Below, piece by piece: positions 22,378-30,772 of a DNA stretch of 64,000 nt (position 1 is its first letter; every line of letters begins with the position of its first letter). The DNA is from Asanoa ishikariensis (GTDB lineage: Bacteria; Actinomycetota; Actinomycetes; Mycobacteriales; Micromonosporaceae). The DNA lies in NCBI RefSeq assembly GCF_900107455.1, contig NZ_FNQB01000002.1:1-64000 (forward strand). The letters run 5' to 3'. Below the pieces are notes generated by a model that was given only the letters and a program-made list of their open reading frames with translations, made no database searches and was not told the origin of the DNA. Position numbers and translations under genes: made by a program.

Positions 22378-23732
22378 CACGCGGCCGTGCCCGCGCCCAA
22401 CGCCGCCGCTTCGCCCTCGAGTCGGGCGGTCAGCCGCTCCCGATGCTCTGTCACCGCACCACCGTAAACCGCCAGCAGCCCGCTCGCCGTGCGCGACCAG
22501 GAGAACTCGCTGGCGTGCGCGACGGCGCCTCGAGACAGCTCCACCCGCAGGCCCGGCGCGGCCAGCAGGCCACCCAGCGCCCGGGCCCAGTCGTCCGGGT
22601 CGTGCCCGTCGACGAGTACGCCGCTGATGTTGTCGCGGACCGCGGTGACCAGGCCACCGACCGCCGCGGCGACCACCGGGGTGCCACACGCCTGTGCCTC
22701 GACCGCGACCAGCCCGAACGACTCGTTGTACGACGGGACGGCGACCAGGTCGGCGGCGCGGTAGACGTCGGCGAGGTCGCTGCCGGTCTGCGGCGGCATG
22801 AAGCGCACCGCGTGGCTGATGCCGAGCGACGCGGCGAGCTCGATCAGCGCGGCCGGCCGGGCCAGGCCGGTGCCGCTCGGCCCGCCGACGATCACCACGG
22901 TCAGGTCGCGGGCGAGCTCCGGGTCGCGGGCGTGCAGCGCGGCGGCCGCGGCCAGCAGCACGTCGGGTGCCTTGAGCGGCTGGATCCGGCCGACGAAGGC
23001 GACGATGTGGCCGCGCTCGGGCAGCCCCAGCCGGCGGCGGGCGGCGCCCTTGTCGCCGGGGGTGAAGCGGTCCAGGTCGACGCCGGGCTCGACGACGCTG
23101 ACCAGGTCGGAGTCCGCCCCGTACCGGTCGATCAGGTCGCGGGCCTCGAACGTCGTGTTGGCCACCAGCCGGTCGGCCTCGGCGACCACCTGCTCCTCGC
23201 CGACCACGCGGGCAAGCGGCTCGGGGCGGTCACCGGCGGCGAGCTGGGCGTTCTTGACCTTGGCGAGGGTGTGCGCGGAGTGCACCAGCGGCACGCCCCA
23301 GCGCTCCCGGGCCAGCCAGCCGACCTGTCCGGAGATCCAGTAGTGGGAGTGCACCAGGTCGTAGTAGCCGGGCGCGTGCGCCGCCTCGGCACGCAGGACG
23401 CCGGTGGCGAAGGCGCACATCTGCGCCGGCAGGTCTTCCTTGGCCAGGCCCTCGAACGGACCGGAGATGACGTGCCGGACGAGCACGCCCGGCGCCATCT
23501 CGACGGTGTGCGGCAGGTCGCTGGAGGTGGCGCGGGTGAAGATCTCGGTCTCGACCCCGGCCTCGGCGAGCCGGCGGGCGACCTCGGTGACGTAGACGTT
23601 CATGCCGCCCGCGTCACCGGTGCCAGGCTGGTCGAGCGGTGAGGTGTGAACGGACAGCGTGGCGATGCGTCGGGGGAGCGGCCAGGGCTTGGGTCCTCGC
23701 TGCCGGCCGACGCCGGACGGCGCCTGCACCAC
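22374..23732 (-). CDS. mshA: D-inositol-3-phosphate glycosyltransferase MshA
   Basis: A 452-residue GT-B glycosyltransferase (family GT4) that catalyses the first committed step of mycothiol synthesis, transfer of GlcNAc from UDP-GlcNAc to 1L-myo-inositol 3-phosphate. The N-terminal domain has [23 protein letters not shown], diagnostic for MshA. The C-terminal domain shows [15 protein letters not shown] and the E-x7-E motif in [24 protein letters not shown]. The start was set at GTG 23732 because AAGGAG lies 5 nt upstream; further in-frame upstream codons lack a site. It is coupled to the YbjN gene, and lies divergent from the SDR gene as part of a conserved actinobacterial block. Confidence 0.93.
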   Translation of the reverse strand: MVQAPSGVGRQRGPKPWPLPRRIATLSVHTSPLDQPGTGDAGGMNVYVTEVARRLAEAGVETEIFTRATSSDLPHTVEMAPGVLVRHVISGPFEGLAKEDLPAQMCAFATGVLRAEAAHAPGYYDLVHSHYWISGQVGWLARERWGVPLVHSAHTLAKVKNAQLAAGDRPEPLARVVGEEQVVAEADRLVANTTFEARDLIDRYGADSDLVSVVEPGVDLDRFTPGDKGAARRRLGLPERGHIVAFVGRIQPLKAPDVLLAAAAALHARDPELARDLTVVIVGGPSGTGLARPAALIELAASLGISHAVRFMPPQTGSDLADVYRAADLVAVPSYNESFGLVAVEAQACGTPVVAAAVGGLVTAVRDNISGVLVDGHDPDDWARALGGLLAAPGLRVELSRGAVAHASEFSWSRTASGLLAVYGGAVTEHRERLTARLEGEAAALGAGTAAW

Positions 23733-23902
23733 ATCTGCTCCTTCCAAGCCGCGCCCGACATCGCCGGGCGCCCATGTATAAACCTCTCCCCCAGGCGACA
23801 TCTTCCCCACGGAAGGGTGGCTACGCCTACTCGACCGTAGACATACGTGACGGACTTCATCCGGCAGTGAGGCTCGCCACGGGATGGGAGAGGATTGTGG
23901 GC

Positions 23903-24721
23903 ATGCCGATCGCGATCGTCACCGGTGCGTCCAGCGGGATCGGGGCGGCCACCGCCCGCCGCCTGGCCGCCGAAGGATTCACCGTCGTTCTGTCCGCCCG
24001 CCGTGCCGACCGACTGGCCGAGTTGGTGACGCAGATCACCGACGCCGGCGGCAGCGCGGTCGCGGTGCCCTGCGACGTCACCTCCGACGAGTCGGTGGCG
24101 GGCCTCGCCGAGGCGGTGGCCGATCTCGCCGAGTCGTACGGCCGGGAGGGCGGCGGCCCCGACGAGCGGGTCAGCCTGCTGGTCAACAACGCCGGCGGCG
24201 CCCTCGGCCTCGACCCCGTCGAGCACGGCTCGGTCGACGACTGGCAGTGGATGTTCGAGGTCAACGTGCTCGGCACGCTGCGGGTGACCAAGGCCCTGCT
24301 GCCGCTGCTGGAGGCGTCCGAGGCCGGCACGATCGTGATGGTCAGCTCGACCGCGGGCTTCATCGTGTACGAGGGTGGTGGCGGCTACAGCGCCGCCAAG
24401 CACGGCATGACCGCGATGACCGGCACGTTGCGCCTGGAGTTGGCCGGCCGCCCGGTGCGGGTGGTCGAGATCGACCCGGGCATGGTCCGCACCGACGAGT
24501 TCGCGACCAAGCGGTTCCGCGGCGACACGGAGCGGGCCGACGCGGTCTACGCCGGCGTCGAGATGCCGCTGACCGCCGACGACGTCGCCGACTGCATCGC
24601 CTGGACGGCGACCCGACCGCAGCACGTCAACATCGACCGGATCGTGGTCCGGCCCTTGGCTCAGGCCGCTCAGCACAAGGTCGCGCGCGGGCCGATCGGC
24701 CGGCAACGGCCGACCAGCTAG
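23903..24721 (+). CDS. SDR-family oxidoreductase
   Basis: A 272-residue short-chain dehydrogenase/reductase. The dinucleotide-binding motif TGASSGIG is at residues about 8-15, NNAGG at about 95, catalytic Ser in VMVSSTAG and the YxxxK pair in GGYSAAKHG. The C-terminal region PGMVRTDEF is typical. It is probably the counterpart of M. tuberculosis Rv0484c, which also sits beside murB and mshA. ATG at 23903 was chosen because GGAGAGGA at 23887-23894 is well placed. The substrate is unknown. A methyltransferase gene follows closely and may be co-transcribed. Confidence 0.88.
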   Translation: MPIAIVTGASSGIGAATARRLAAEGFTVVLSARRADRLAELVTQITDAGGSAVAVPCDVTSDESVAGLAEAVADLAESYGREGGGPDERVSLLVNNAGGALGLDPVEHGSVDDWQWMFEVNVLGTLRVTKALLPLLEASEAGTIVMVSSTAGFIVYEGGGGYSAAKHGMTAMTGTLRLELAGRPVRVVEIDPGMVRTDEFATKRFRGDTERADAVYAGVEMPLTADDVADCIAWTATRPQHVNIDRIVVRPLAQAAQHKVARGPIGRQRPTS

Positions 24722-24738
24722 CAGAGCGGGAAGCAGAA

Positions 24739-25536
24739 CTGACCGGGCGACAGCGACCACAGGGGTTCGTCACCAGAGGGACGACGAACCCCAACCGGCT
24801 GCGCCGGATCGACAACTGGATCGCGGCGTACGCGGCTGGGGTGTTGCGCGACGCCGCCGATCCGCTGGTGGTGGACCTCGGCTACGGCGCAACCCCGGTG
24901 ACCGCGGTCGAGCTGCGCTCCCGGTTGGCCCGGGTGCGACCCGACGTGCGGGTGGTCGGGCTGGAGATCGACCCGGAGCGAGTGGCTTTCGCGGCGTCGG
25001 CCGCTGATCCTCCGGGGCTGACCTTCGCCCGTGGTGGCTTCGAGCTGGCCGGCCTGCGCCCGGTGGTGGTGCGGGTGCTCAACGTGCTGCGCCAGTACGA
25101 CGAGGACCGGGTCGCGCCGGCCTGGGCGACGATGACCGGTGCGCTGGCGCCGGACGGCATCGTGGTCGAGGGCACCTGCGACGAGCTAGGCCGGCTGGCC
25201 GCCTGGGTCTGCCTGGATCGCGCCGGCCCCCGCTCGCTCACCCTGGCCGCCCGGCTGTCGACCCTCGACACCCCGGCCACGCTGGCCGAACGGCTGCCCA
25301 AGGCGCTGATCCACCACAACGTGCCGGGCGAGCCGGTGTACGACCTGCTGCGGGCGCTCGACGACGGGTGGCGGGATGCCGCGCCGTACGCGACTTTCGG
25401 CGCCCGGCAGCGGTGGCAGCGGGCGGTGGCCTCGGTCAAGGCCGGCGGCTGGCCGGTGCTCGATCGTCCGGCCCGTTGGCGCCTGGGTGAGCTCACGGTC
25501 GCCTGGTCGGCGATCATGCCGACAAAATTCTCTTAA
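24739..25536 (+). CDS. class I SAM-dependent methyltransferase-like protein
   Basis: A protein of about 265 residues with a Rossmann core: VVDLGYGATPVTAVELRSRL is motif I, VVGLEIDPERVAFAASAA is motif II, and VVVRVLNVLRQYDEDRV is motif IV. The conserved N-terminus GFVTRGTTNPNRLRRIDNW lies upstream of any in-frame ATG, GTG or TTG after the SDR stop. The best start is CTG at 24739, with GGAAG at 24729-24733 five nt upstream. The first standard start (GTG near 24840) would delete part of the domain. It lies 17 nt after the SDR gene. The substrate is unknown. Confidence 0.72.
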   Translation: MTGRQRPQGFVTRGTTNPNRLRRIDNWIAAYAAGVLRDAADPLVVDLGYGATPVTAVELRSRLARVRPDVRVVGLEIDPERVAFAASAADPPGLTFARGGFELAGLRPVVVRVLNVLRQYDEDRVAPAWATMTGALAPDGIVVEGTCDELGRLAAWVCLDRAGPRSLTLAARLSTLDTPATLAERLPKALIHHNVPGEPVYDLLRALDDGWRDAAPYATFGARQRWQRAVASVKAGGWPVLDRPARWRLGELTVAWSAIMPTKFS

Positions 25537-25615
25537 CCGGACACGCCACCTAAATCGCCACAGCATCGTTGGGCCGTTCGACAACAACCCATCACACAGA
25601 CGGGGAGGACAGGCT

Positions 25616-25957
25616 GTGCGTAACCGGCTGTCCCTCATTCTCGCCGCTTTCGCGCTGCTGGTGCCGGCGATCGCGCTGACCAGCGTGGCCGCTTCGGCCG
25701 CGCCGGCCGCGTACGTGGCCGCGGCGCCGTGTCCGCCTGGCTCGGTCCAGCAGGACTACTACTGCCAGCCCACCGACACTCCGACGACGCCGCCGGCGGT
25801 CACGGAGGAGCCCGAGCCGCAGCCGACGCCGACACTTCCGCAGACCGGTGCGGACGCCGGAGTCGTGGCCGGGATCGGCGGCGGCGTGCTGCTGGCCGGT
25901 GCGGTCATCGCGATCTGGGCGACGGCTTTCCGCCGCCGCCACCGTTTCGAGGCCTGA
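25616..25957 (+). CDS. small LPXTG-type cell-wall-anchored protein
   Basis: A 113-residue surface protein. It has a signal peptide (RNRLSLILAAFALLVPAIAL, cleavage near ASA), a short mature region with two Cys (APCPPGSVQQDYYCQP), a Pro/Thr-rich linker (TDTPTTPPAVTEEPEPQPTP), the sortase motif LPQTG, a hydrophobic helix and a basic tail (FRRRHRFEA). This is the full sorting signal, so it should be covalently attached to peptidoglycan by a class of sortase not encoded here. Only about 40 residues would project. GGGGAGGA precedes the GTG start. Function is unknown. Confidence 0.82.
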   Translation: MRNRLSLILAAFALLVPAIALTSVAASAAPAAYVAAAPCPPGSVQQDYYCQPTDTPTTPPAVTEEPEPQPTPTLPQTGADAGVVAGIGGGVLLAGAVIAIWATAFRRRHRFEA

Positions 25958-26010
25958 GCTCTGCAACAGCCCCCAGCCCGGTGCGTACCCGGGGGTCCAG
26001 TGGGGGTACC

Positions 26011-26041
26011 GAAGGGGGTCCGCTCTTGGCGGGCCCCCTTC
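26011..26041 (+). terminator. hairpin terminator after LPXTG gene
   Basis: 13-bp stem with one G-U pair (26011-26023 with 26029-26041) and a 5-nt loop. Confidence 0.75.
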
Positions 26042-26048
26042 CATTTGT

Positions 26049-26097
26049 AAGCAAGGGACCCTTGTTAACGCATAGCGTTAACAAGGGTCCCTTGCTT
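26049..26097. terminator. 23-bp hairpin with 3-nt loop (murB side)
   Basis: Perfect 23-nt arms (26049-26071, 26075-26097) around ATA. Each arm also contains AAGGGACCCTT and GTTAAC, both palindromic. It ends 4 bp before the murB stop and can terminate either strand. From memory, similar hairpins containing GTTAACGC are common near gene ends in Micromonospora genomes. Confidence 0.75.
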
Positions 26098-26101
26098 CGC
26101 C

Positions 26102-27190
26102 TTATAGGGCGCAGTTGACCAGCACGGGCTCCGGGTGCAGGGTCACGCCGAACCGCTCGTGCACGCCGTCGCGGATCTCCCGGGCCAGGTCGAGCAGTGC
26201 GGCCGTGCTGCCCTGACCACGGTTGGTCAGTGCCAGCGTGTGCTTGCCGGAGATGGCCACGCCGCCCCGACCGCCGTAGCCCTTGGTGAACCCGGACTTG
26301 TCGATCAGCCAGGCGGCGCTGATCTTGACCAGCCCGCCCGGGCCGGGCCAGGAGGGCGGCTCGCCGACGCCGCCGGCCCGCGCGCGCAGGAACTCGAAGG
26401 CGGCGGCGTCCAGCACCGGGTTGGTGAAGAACGAGCCGACGGACCAGGTGTCGTGGTCGGCCGGGTCGAGCACCATGCCCTTGCCCGCGCGCAGGGCACG
26501 CACCGCCGCCCGTGCCTCGGCCAGCGGCACCCGGTCGCCCGGTCCCACGCCCAGCGCCCGGGCGAGCTCCGCGTAGCGCAGCGGCGCCGACCGCGGGTCA
26601 CGGGCCAGCCGGAAGTCGACGGAGAGCACCACCCAGCGGTCGCTGTGCTTGAAGATGCTGGTCCGATAGGCGAACCGGCACTCGGCCGGTGCCATCCGGC
26701 GGACGGTGTCGTCGAGCCGGTCGTAGACCTCGACGCCGAGGATCGTGTCGGTGACCTCCTGGCCGTAGGCGCCGACGTTCTGGATCGGCGTCGCACCGGC
26801 CGAGCCGGGGATCCCGGAGAGGCACTCGACCCCGGACCAGCCGGCGTCGACGGTGGCGGCGACGAACTCGTCCCAGGGCTCGCCGGCCGCGACCCGGACC
26901 ACGACGTGGTCGCCGTCGGACTCGACAATCTCGAAACCGCGGGAACGGATCAGGATCACCGGTCCGGGTACGCCCGCATCGGCGATCACCACGTTGCTGC
27001 CCCCGGCCAGGATCATGGCGGGTGCATCGTCGCGCGCGGTCGCGCGTACCATTTGCACGATTTGATCCGTGTTTTCAGCCGTTTGCACCTGGCCCGCGGG
27101 GCCGCCCAATCGCAGCGTGGTGAAGTCGGCCAACGCTCGTGGATCGAGCGGGCCGGCGGCGGTCGGAGGTTCGGCGCTAACGTCTGGCAC
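26102..27190 (-). CDS. murB: UDP-N-acetylenolpyruvoylglucosamine reductase MurB
   Basis: A 362-residue FAD enzyme of the cytoplasm that reduces UDP-GlcNAc-enolpyruvate to UDP-MurNAc with NADPH, an essential peptidoglycan step. The FAD-binding domain has ILAGGSNVVIADAG and GIPGSAGATPIQNVGAYGQE; the proton-donor serine lies in SVGSFFTNP and the C-terminal glutamate in LHPEPVLVN. This matches type I MurB. GTG at 27190 is chosen because TAGGGT lies 7 nt upstream on the minus strand; GTG at 27199 is the alternative. It is divergent from the isomerase at 27261. Confidence 0.93.
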   Translation of the reverse strand: MPDVSAEPPTAAGPLDPRALADFTTLRLGGPAGQVQTAENTDQIVQMVRATARDDAPAMILAGGSNVVIADAGVPGPVILIRSRGFEIVESDGDHVVVRVAAGEPWDEFVAATVDAGWSGVECLSGIPGSAGATPIQNVGAYGQEVTDTILGVEVYDRLDDTVRRMAPAECRFAYRTSIFKHSDRWVVLSVDFRLARDPRSAPLRYAELARALGVGPGDRVPLAEARAAVRALRAGKGMVLDPADHDTWSVGSFFTNPVLDAAAFEFLRARAGGVGEPPSWPGPGGLVKISAAWLIDKSGFTKGYGGRGGVAISGKHTLALTNRGQGSTAALLDLAREIRDGVHERFGVTLHPEPVLVNCAL

Positions 27191-27260
27191 GTTGTTCACC
27201 CTAGGCTGGGGGGCTCCGGCATCAGTGGCGACGGTCCGGCCTGCACCTAAGGAGCATCCG

Positions 27261-28022
27261 ATGACCAGACTGCACGGCACCAAGGACTTCTGGCTCGGCG
27301 GTCTGCGGGCGGAGGCGGCCGCGTTCGGCGCCGCGGTGTCCCAGGCACCGCCGGACGCCCCGGTGCCGTCCTGCCCCGACTGGACCGTCACCGACCTGGT
27401 GCACCACCTGGGCAGTTGCTACGAGTGGGTGACCGGCCTGGTCGAGCGCGGCGGCACCGAGCGGCCCGACCGCCGCGAGCACCCCGTCGACGTGCCCGCC
27501 GGCGACGCGACGTTGGCCTGGTGGCAGATGCGCTACGACACCCTGATCTCCACTCTGGACGCCACCGATCCCGAGGCGCCGCTGTGGAACTGGGCGCCGC
27601 AGTCCAAGAAGGCCGGTTTCTGGAACCGGCGGATGGCGCACGAGACCGCGGTGCACCGGTGGGACGCGCAGATGGCGATGGCGGCGAGCGAGCCGATCGA
27701 GGCGAAGCTGGCCGCCGACGGGATCTCCGAGGCGCTCGACACGTGGTTGCCGGCCGGGCGGCGCAAGAGTGGCGACCGCCCGCACGGCGTCGTGCAGCTC
27801 TTCGCGGCCGACGCCGACCAGGAATGGCTGGTGCGACTGCGCGGCGAGGGCGTCGCGCTGCTCGACACCGACACCATCCTCGACACCGACGAACCGCCGG
27901 CCCGGGTGCAGGCCGAGGGCACCGCGAGTGATCTGCTGCTGGCGATCTACGGCCGGGTGGGCTTCGATGTCCTGGTGGTCAGTGGCGACCCGACGCTGCT
28001 GACGGCGTTACGCACGGGGTGA
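27261..28022 (+). CDS. maleylpyruvate isomerase-family mycothiol-dependent enzyme
   Basis: A 253-residue member of the MDMPI/DinB-like family, mycothiol-dependent metalloenzymes. The N-terminal four-helix domain carries the metal histidines in VHHLGSCYEWV and MAHETAVHRWDAQ, and CPDWTVTDL is a family signature. The C-terminal domain (DQEWLVRLRGEGVALL...) matches the MDMPI C-terminal fold. Reaction is unknown; possibilities are isomerisation or conjugation with mycothiol. AAGGAG lies 6 nt before the ATG. Nearby mshA supplies the thiol pathway. Four nt separate it from the LacI gene, suggesting co-transcription. Confidence 0.85.
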   Translation: MTRLHGTKDFWLGGLRAEAAAFGAAVSQAPPDAPVPSCPDWTVTDLVHHLGSCYEWVTGLVERGGTERPDRREHPVDVPAGDATLAWWQMRYDTLISTLDATDPEAPLWNWAPQSKKAGFWNRRMAHETAVHRWDAQMAMAASEPIEAKLAADGISEALDTWLPAGRRKSGDRPHGVVQLFAADADQEWLVRLRGEGVALLDTDTILDTDEPPARVQAEGTASDLLLAIYGRVGFDVLVVSGDPTLLTALRTG

Positions 28023-28026
28023 TTCC

Positions 28027-29055
28027 TTGACCAGGGCGAAGAACGGAACGCGCGAACGGCCGACACTCGAGGCGGTGGCCAAGCGGGCAGGCGTGTCCCG
28101 AGCCACCGTGTCGCGGGTGGTCAACGGCTCGACCACGGTCGCCGAACCCATCCAGGAGGCGGTCCGGCGGGCGGTGCGCGAGCTGGGCTACGTGCCCAAC
28201 CTCGCCGCCCGGAGCTTGGTCACCCAGCGCACCGACTCCGCCGCCCTGATCCTGCCGGAGACGCCGACCCGGGTGTTCTCCGACGACCCGTTCTTCCACG
28301 GCGTCATCCGCGGCGTCTCGATGGAGCTCGACGCCGCCGACAAGCAGCTCGTGCTGCTGATCGCCGGCTCGACCGCCGGCCACGACCGGGTCGAGCGCTA
28401 CACGATGGGCCGGCACGTCGACGGCGTCATGTTCGCCTCGATGCACGGCGCCGACCCACTGCCCGCCGCGCTGATCCGGATGGGCATCCCGGTCATGTGC
28501 AGCGGTCGGCCACTCGGTCGCGCCACGGTCGAGGTGCCCTACGTCGACGTCGACCAGATCGGCGGCGTGGTCTCGGCCGTCCGGCACCTGCTCGACTCGG
28601 GCCGCAAGCGGATCGCGACCATCTCCGGCCCGCAGGACATGGTGGCCGGCATCGACCGGCTGACCGGCTACCGGCAGGCGCTGCGCGACTCGGACCGACG
28701 CTCGATCGTCGCGATCGGCGACTTCACCCGGGAGTCCGGCACGGTCGCGATGCGCCAGCTCCTCGACGACGACCCCAAACTCGACGCGGTGTTCGCGGCC
28801 TCCGACCTGATGGCTCACGGCGCGCTGCGGGCGTTGCGGGAGGCCGGTCGGCGCGTGCCGGACGACGTCGCCGTGATCGGCTTCGACGACATCGAGATGG
28901 CCCGCTACACCGAGCCGCCGCTGACCACCGTCCGCCAGCCGATCCAACAGATCGGCCGCGAGATGGCCCGCCAGCTCATGCGCCTGGTAGCGGGCGAGGA
29001 GATCGAGCCGGTGACGATGCTCCCTACCGAACTGATCATCCGAGAGTCGGCGTAG
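28027..29055 (+). CDS. LacI-family transcriptional regulator
   Basis: A 342-residue regulator beginning with TTG. Residues about 10-65 are the LacI DNA-binding domain and hinge helix: TLEAVAKRAGVSRATVSRVVNGS and VRELGYVPNLAARSL. The remainder is a periplasmic-binding-protein-like sensor with DDPFFHGVIRGVSMELD, HVDGVMFASM and FDDIEMARYTEPPLTTVRQP, typical for sugar-responsive members. No sugar transporter or catabolic gene is adjacent, so its regulon lies elsewhere. It follows the mycothiol-dependent isomerase by 4 nt. Confidence 0.92.
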   Translation: MTRAKNGTRERPTLEAVAKRAGVSRATVSRVVNGSTTVAEPIQEAVRRAVRELGYVPNLAARSLVTQRTDSAALILPETPTRVFSDDPFFHGVIRGVSMELDAADKQLVLLIAGSTAGHDRVERYTMGRHVDGVMFASMHGADPLPAALIRMGIPVMCSGRPLGRATVEVPYVDVDQIGGVVSAVRHLLDSGRKRIATISGPQDMVAGIDRLTGYRQALRDSDRRSIVAIGDFTRESGTVAMRQLLDDDPKLDAVFAASDLMAHGALRALREAGRRVPDDVAVIGFDDIEMARYTEPPLTTVRQPIQQIGREMARQLMRLVAGEEIEPVTMLPTELIIRESA

Positions 29056-29111
29056 GTGCAACAGATTCGCGTCGGTCCACGTTCTTAGCTTCGTGGATCG
29101 ACGGAGCCGGC

Positions 29112-29627
29112 GTGGACGCTGAGACGCGGCGCGACTTCAGCGCCTTCGTCGCGGACCGGTCCGCCGGGCTGTTCCGGTTCGCGATGGGGCTGACCGGGCA
29201 ACCGCAGCAGGCCGAGGACCTGCTCCAGTCGGCGCTGGCCAAGGCATACCGGCACTGGGGCCGGGTGCGACACGGCAACCCGGACGCGTACCTGCGGCAG
29301 GCGATGTGTCGCGAGCAGATCGACTGGTTCCGGCGGCCGAGCTGGGGGCGGGAGCTGCCGAGCGAGCGACTTCCCGAGCGCCGGGTGGGCGACGGCACCG
29401 CGACCGTCGACCTGCGGCTCGCGCTCCGCGACGCGCTGGCCCGGCTCGGCCCGAAGCACCGCGCGGTGCTGGTGCTGCGCTATCTGGAGGACCTACCCGA
29501 CGACGAGATCGCGGCGCTGCTCGGCTGCCGGCCGGCGACCGTGCGGAGCCTCGCCGCCCGCGGCCTCGAGCGCCTTCGGGTGCTCTGCCCCGAGCTCGCG
29601 CCGCAGTTGAGTGAGGGCGCGCGATGA
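29112..29627 (+). CDS. SigE-family ECF-type RNA polymerase sigma factor
   Basis: A 171-residue sigma factor of the actinobacterial SigE family. Region 2 is FSAFVADRSAGLFRFAMGLTGQPQQAEDLLQSALAKAYRHW, and region 4 includes LGPKHRAVLVLRYLEDLPDDEIAALLGCRPATVRSLAARGLERL. GTG at 29112 has GGAG 5 nt upstream. Its stop overlaps the start of the next gene (ATGA), which encodes a single-span protein with an exterior beta-propeller, a common SigE partner that may act as anti-sigma factor or sensor. Confidence 0.9.
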   Translation: MDAETRRDFSAFVADRSAGLFRFAMGLTGQPQQAEDLLQSALAKAYRHWGRVRHGNPDAYLRQAMCREQIDWFRRPSWGRELPSERLPERRVGDGTATVDLRLALRDALARLGPKHRAVLVLRYLEDLPDDEIAALLGCRPATVRSLAARGLERLRVLCPELAPQLSEGAR

Positions 29628-30772
29628 GCGCCGAACTGCGCCGCACGCTGCGGGAGCTCACCGACGTGCCGCCGCCGGCGGACCTGGCCACCAACTCGAT
29701 CCGGCTGGCGGGTCGGCGGCGCCGCAACCGGATCGTGGCCGGCGCGGCGGCGCTATTGGTGGCGGTCGTGGTCGCCGTGCCGCTCGCACTGCGGCCGGAC
29801 GGGCGCGGCGAACCGGTGCCGATCGGTCCGACCCCGTCGATCACCTCGCCCGCGCCCGAGCTGGAGACGCCCGAACCGACGCCGGCGCCGGACGTCCCGC
29901 TTCCGCCCGGCGAGGGCAAGCGGCGGGTCGTCGCGTTCGCGTACGCCGGCGCCCTGCCCACGACCTCGACCGACAACGAGCCGATCACCCCGGACGACGC
30001 CGTCTCGTACGTGCTCGACCGGACGACGGGGGAGTACCGGAAGATCGATTACCGGGTCGTGGCGCCCGCGCCCGACGGGAAGCGGTTCTTCGTCGCCGAC
30101 GGCGGGCGCGGCGGGTTCATGGCCGGAGCCGGCGGGCCGGTGCAGTGGGTCGACCACCAAGGCGGCTTTATCAAGCAGGTCGACTGGTCACCCGACGGCC
30201 GACGGGTGCTGCTCAACCACGACGGCGGGTTCACCGTGGTCGACGCGACGACGCGCGCGGCCGGGTCGTTCGTGCCGATGGCGGACGCCAGCACCGGCAA
30301 TGCCCGTGGCCTCGGCTTCTTCTGGGTCGACGGGCGGACCCTGGGACACACCGTCAGCGTCGCGAACGGCGAGGCGAATCCCGACCGTACGGTCGCCATC
30401 CGGTTCTACGACCTGCGCGGGAAAAAGCTGCGGACACTGGGATTCCCGGGCACCACGGCCGTCCGGACCTCCGCTGACGTGTCGCCGGACGGGCGGCGCG
30501 CGGCGGCGATCGGCCCCTGGGACGAGCGCCGGATCGAGATCGTCGACCTGGCCACCGGCGAGGTCGAAGCGCGGCTCTCCGGGGACGACGTCGCGGGCTG
30601 GTACGACGACGACCACCTCGTGCTCAAGGACGACAGCGGATTGCAGGTCGTCGACCTCACCGGCCGGGTCGTGCGCTCCCTGCCCGGCTCCGACGAGGTG
30701 CTGCACGGCTCCACGGTGCATCTGGTGCCGGCGGCCGGGCTGCCCGCGAAGTCAGCCCGCTACGCGTTCTAG
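29624..30772 (+). CDS. membrane-anchored beta-propeller protein, partner of SigE-type sigma factor
   Basis: A 382-residue protein with a short cytoplasmic N-terminus (about 45 residues, LRRTLRELTDVPPPADLATNSIRLAGRRRR), one transmembrane helix (IVAGAAALLVAVVVAVPLAL), a Pro/Thr/Glu linker and a WD40/TolB-like propeller of repeats such as VDWSPDGRRVLLNHDGG and ADVSPDGRRAAAIGPWD. The N-terminal piece may bind the sigma factor encoded just upstream, as in other SigE loci; this is inference, as no canonical zinc anti-sigma motif is present. The 3' end overlaps the convergent MFS gene by 21 nt. Confidence 0.75.
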   Translation: MSAELRRTLRELTDVPPPADLATNSIRLAGRRRRNRIVAGAAALLVAVVVAVPLALRPDGRGEPVPIGPTPSITSPAPELETPEPTPAPDVPLPPGEGKRRVVAFAYAGALPTTSTDNEPITPDDAVSYVLDRTTGEYRKIDYRVVAPAPDGKRFFVADGGRGGFMAGAGGPVQWVDHQGGFIKQVDWSPDGRRVLLNHDGGFTVVDATTRAAGSFVPMADASTGNARGLGFFWVDGRTLGHTVSVANGEANPDRTVAIRFYDLRGKKLRTLGFPGTTAVRTSADVSPDGRRAAAIGPWDERRIEIVDLATGEVEARLSGDDVAGWYDDDHLVLKDDSGLQVVDLTGRVVRSLPGSDEVLHGSTVHLVPAAGLPAKSARYAF

